Shown here: positions 63,766 to 64,000 of the stretch, piece by piece
Layout: each line of letters starts with the position of its first letter
Numbering within the stretch: the first letter of the stretch is position 1
NCBI RefSeq assembly: GCF_000260435.1
Contig: NZ_BACQ01000031.1
Coordinates: 124,001-188,000, forward strand
DNA: 64,000 nt
Direction of reading: 5' to 3'
Origin: Lacticaseibacillus zeae DSM 20178 = KCTC 3804
GTDB taxonomy: Bacteria > Bacillota > Bacilli > Lactobacillales > Lactobacillaceae
Notes under the pieces: generated by a model
Database searches by the model: none
Told to the model about the DNA's origin: nothing
What the model saw: only the letters and a program-made list of their open reading frames with translations
Translations under genes and position numbers: made by a program

Positions 63766-64000
63766 CGGTCACCTTCGCTCCGTCTTTGGTTGATTTAGTG
63801 GGGTTTTCCAAAATACGGTCGCCGCTGCTGAGGCCTTTCGTGACTTCATACATGTCGTCTTTTTTGGTGTAAGTGATCTTGGTTCGCACTGCGCGGCCAT
63901 TGACAACTTTGTAAACGGCGCCTTGACGTACTGCGGTTTTAGGAATCTGCAGGCCGCTCAGAGGGATGATCATGCTGACCGACTGGCCGTTCAAAAAGCC
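63755..64000 (-). CDS. Membrane-fusion protein (MacA/HlyD-like), C-terminal part only
   Basis: The last 80 or so residues of a periplasmic-adaptor-like protein: NGQSVSMIIPLSGLQIPKTA, then AVYKVVNGRAVRTKI and GLSSGDRILENPTKS, as in the beta-barrel and membrane-proximal domains of MacA-type proteins. The frame is open to the window edge, so the 5' end lies outside. In Gram-positive bacteria such proteins assist MacB-like pairs. It overlaps the ATPase gene by 11 bases. Confidence 0.8.
   Translation of the reverse strand, partial: GFLNGQSVSMIIPLSGLQIPKTAVRQGAVYKVVNGRAVRTKITYTKKDDMYEVTKGLSSGDRILENPTKSTKDGAKVTVDD

Noticed and set aside
1-64000. CRISPR arrays, tRNA and rRNA genes, complete insertion sequences or prophage
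   Set aside because: I looked for regularly spaced repeats, tRNA/rRNA signatures and transposase frames and found none. The Stem I of the T-box at 58412 resembles tRNA-like pairing only because it is a riboswitch.

Overview
This is a 64 kb chromosomal window around a replication origin. The run rpsR-ssb-rpsF, gyrA-gyrB-recF-yaaA-dnaN-dnaA, oriC, rpmH-rnpA-yidC-jag-mnmE-mnmG is the classic Firmicutes origin neighbourhood. Several points suggest a member of the Lacticaseibacillus casei/rhamnosus group: base composition near 50% GC by eye, strong AGGAGG-type ribosome sites, a p40/Msp2-type secreted CHAP hydrolase, and a family of long palindromic intergenic repeats. I cannot decide the species from the sequence alone. 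I see no rRNA, tRNA, CRISPR array or complete insertion sequence.

Layout. (1) 1-10 kb, accessory: an HSL-type esterase, an orphan AbiEi-like antitoxin/regulator preceded by a perfect 24-bp-arm palindrome, a 1448-residue wall-anchored GH59 glycosidase with FIVAR repeats, and a GH2 beta-glucuronidase. (2) 9-31 kb: AzlCD amino-acid exporter, a stop-interrupted bacteriocin-immunity-like gene, a YczE-like membrane protein, C69 dipeptidase, a pair of ABC exporters, a maltose/galactoside acetyltransferase, MntH, TetR regulators, a TauE-type exporter, a HAD phosphatase, a TetR-controlled ABC/FtsX exporter, p40, a flavin oxidoreductase with a C-terminal cysteine cluster, and a divergent Amt. (3) 31-35 kb: a divergent cydAB quinol oxidase with a small membrane protein, and a DJ-1/PfpI protein. 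(4) 35-55 kb: the origin core, interrupted by an AT-rich MFS transporter between a second ssb gene and gyrA. Genes left of about 48 kb are mostly on the minus strand and those to the right mostly on the plus strand, consistent with bidirectional replication from oriC just upstream of dnaA. (5) 55-64 kb: small membrane proteins, a split threonine/serine exporter, a GldA-like dehydrogenase, a T-box-controlled operon metQ - omega-amidase - mtnE, and a membrane-fusion/ABC/FtsX efflux operon that runs off the right edge.

Points that deserve a second look: the wall-anchored GH59 enzyme beside a beta-glucuronidase; the abiEi palindrome; the broken immunity gene; the Amt protein with the second twin-histidine replaced by Asn; the CydA with GRYPF instead of GRQPW; the Cys-rich tail of the flavoprotein; a promoter-terminator unit upstream of mnmE that looks like a small RNA; the Met-type T-box operon; a WalR-like box on p40; and the composite palindromic repeats, one of which is a chimera of two subtypes. 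Gene starts were chosen from ribosome-binding sites, so many differ from the longest open frame. All functional assignments rest on motif recognition by eye, not on database searches.
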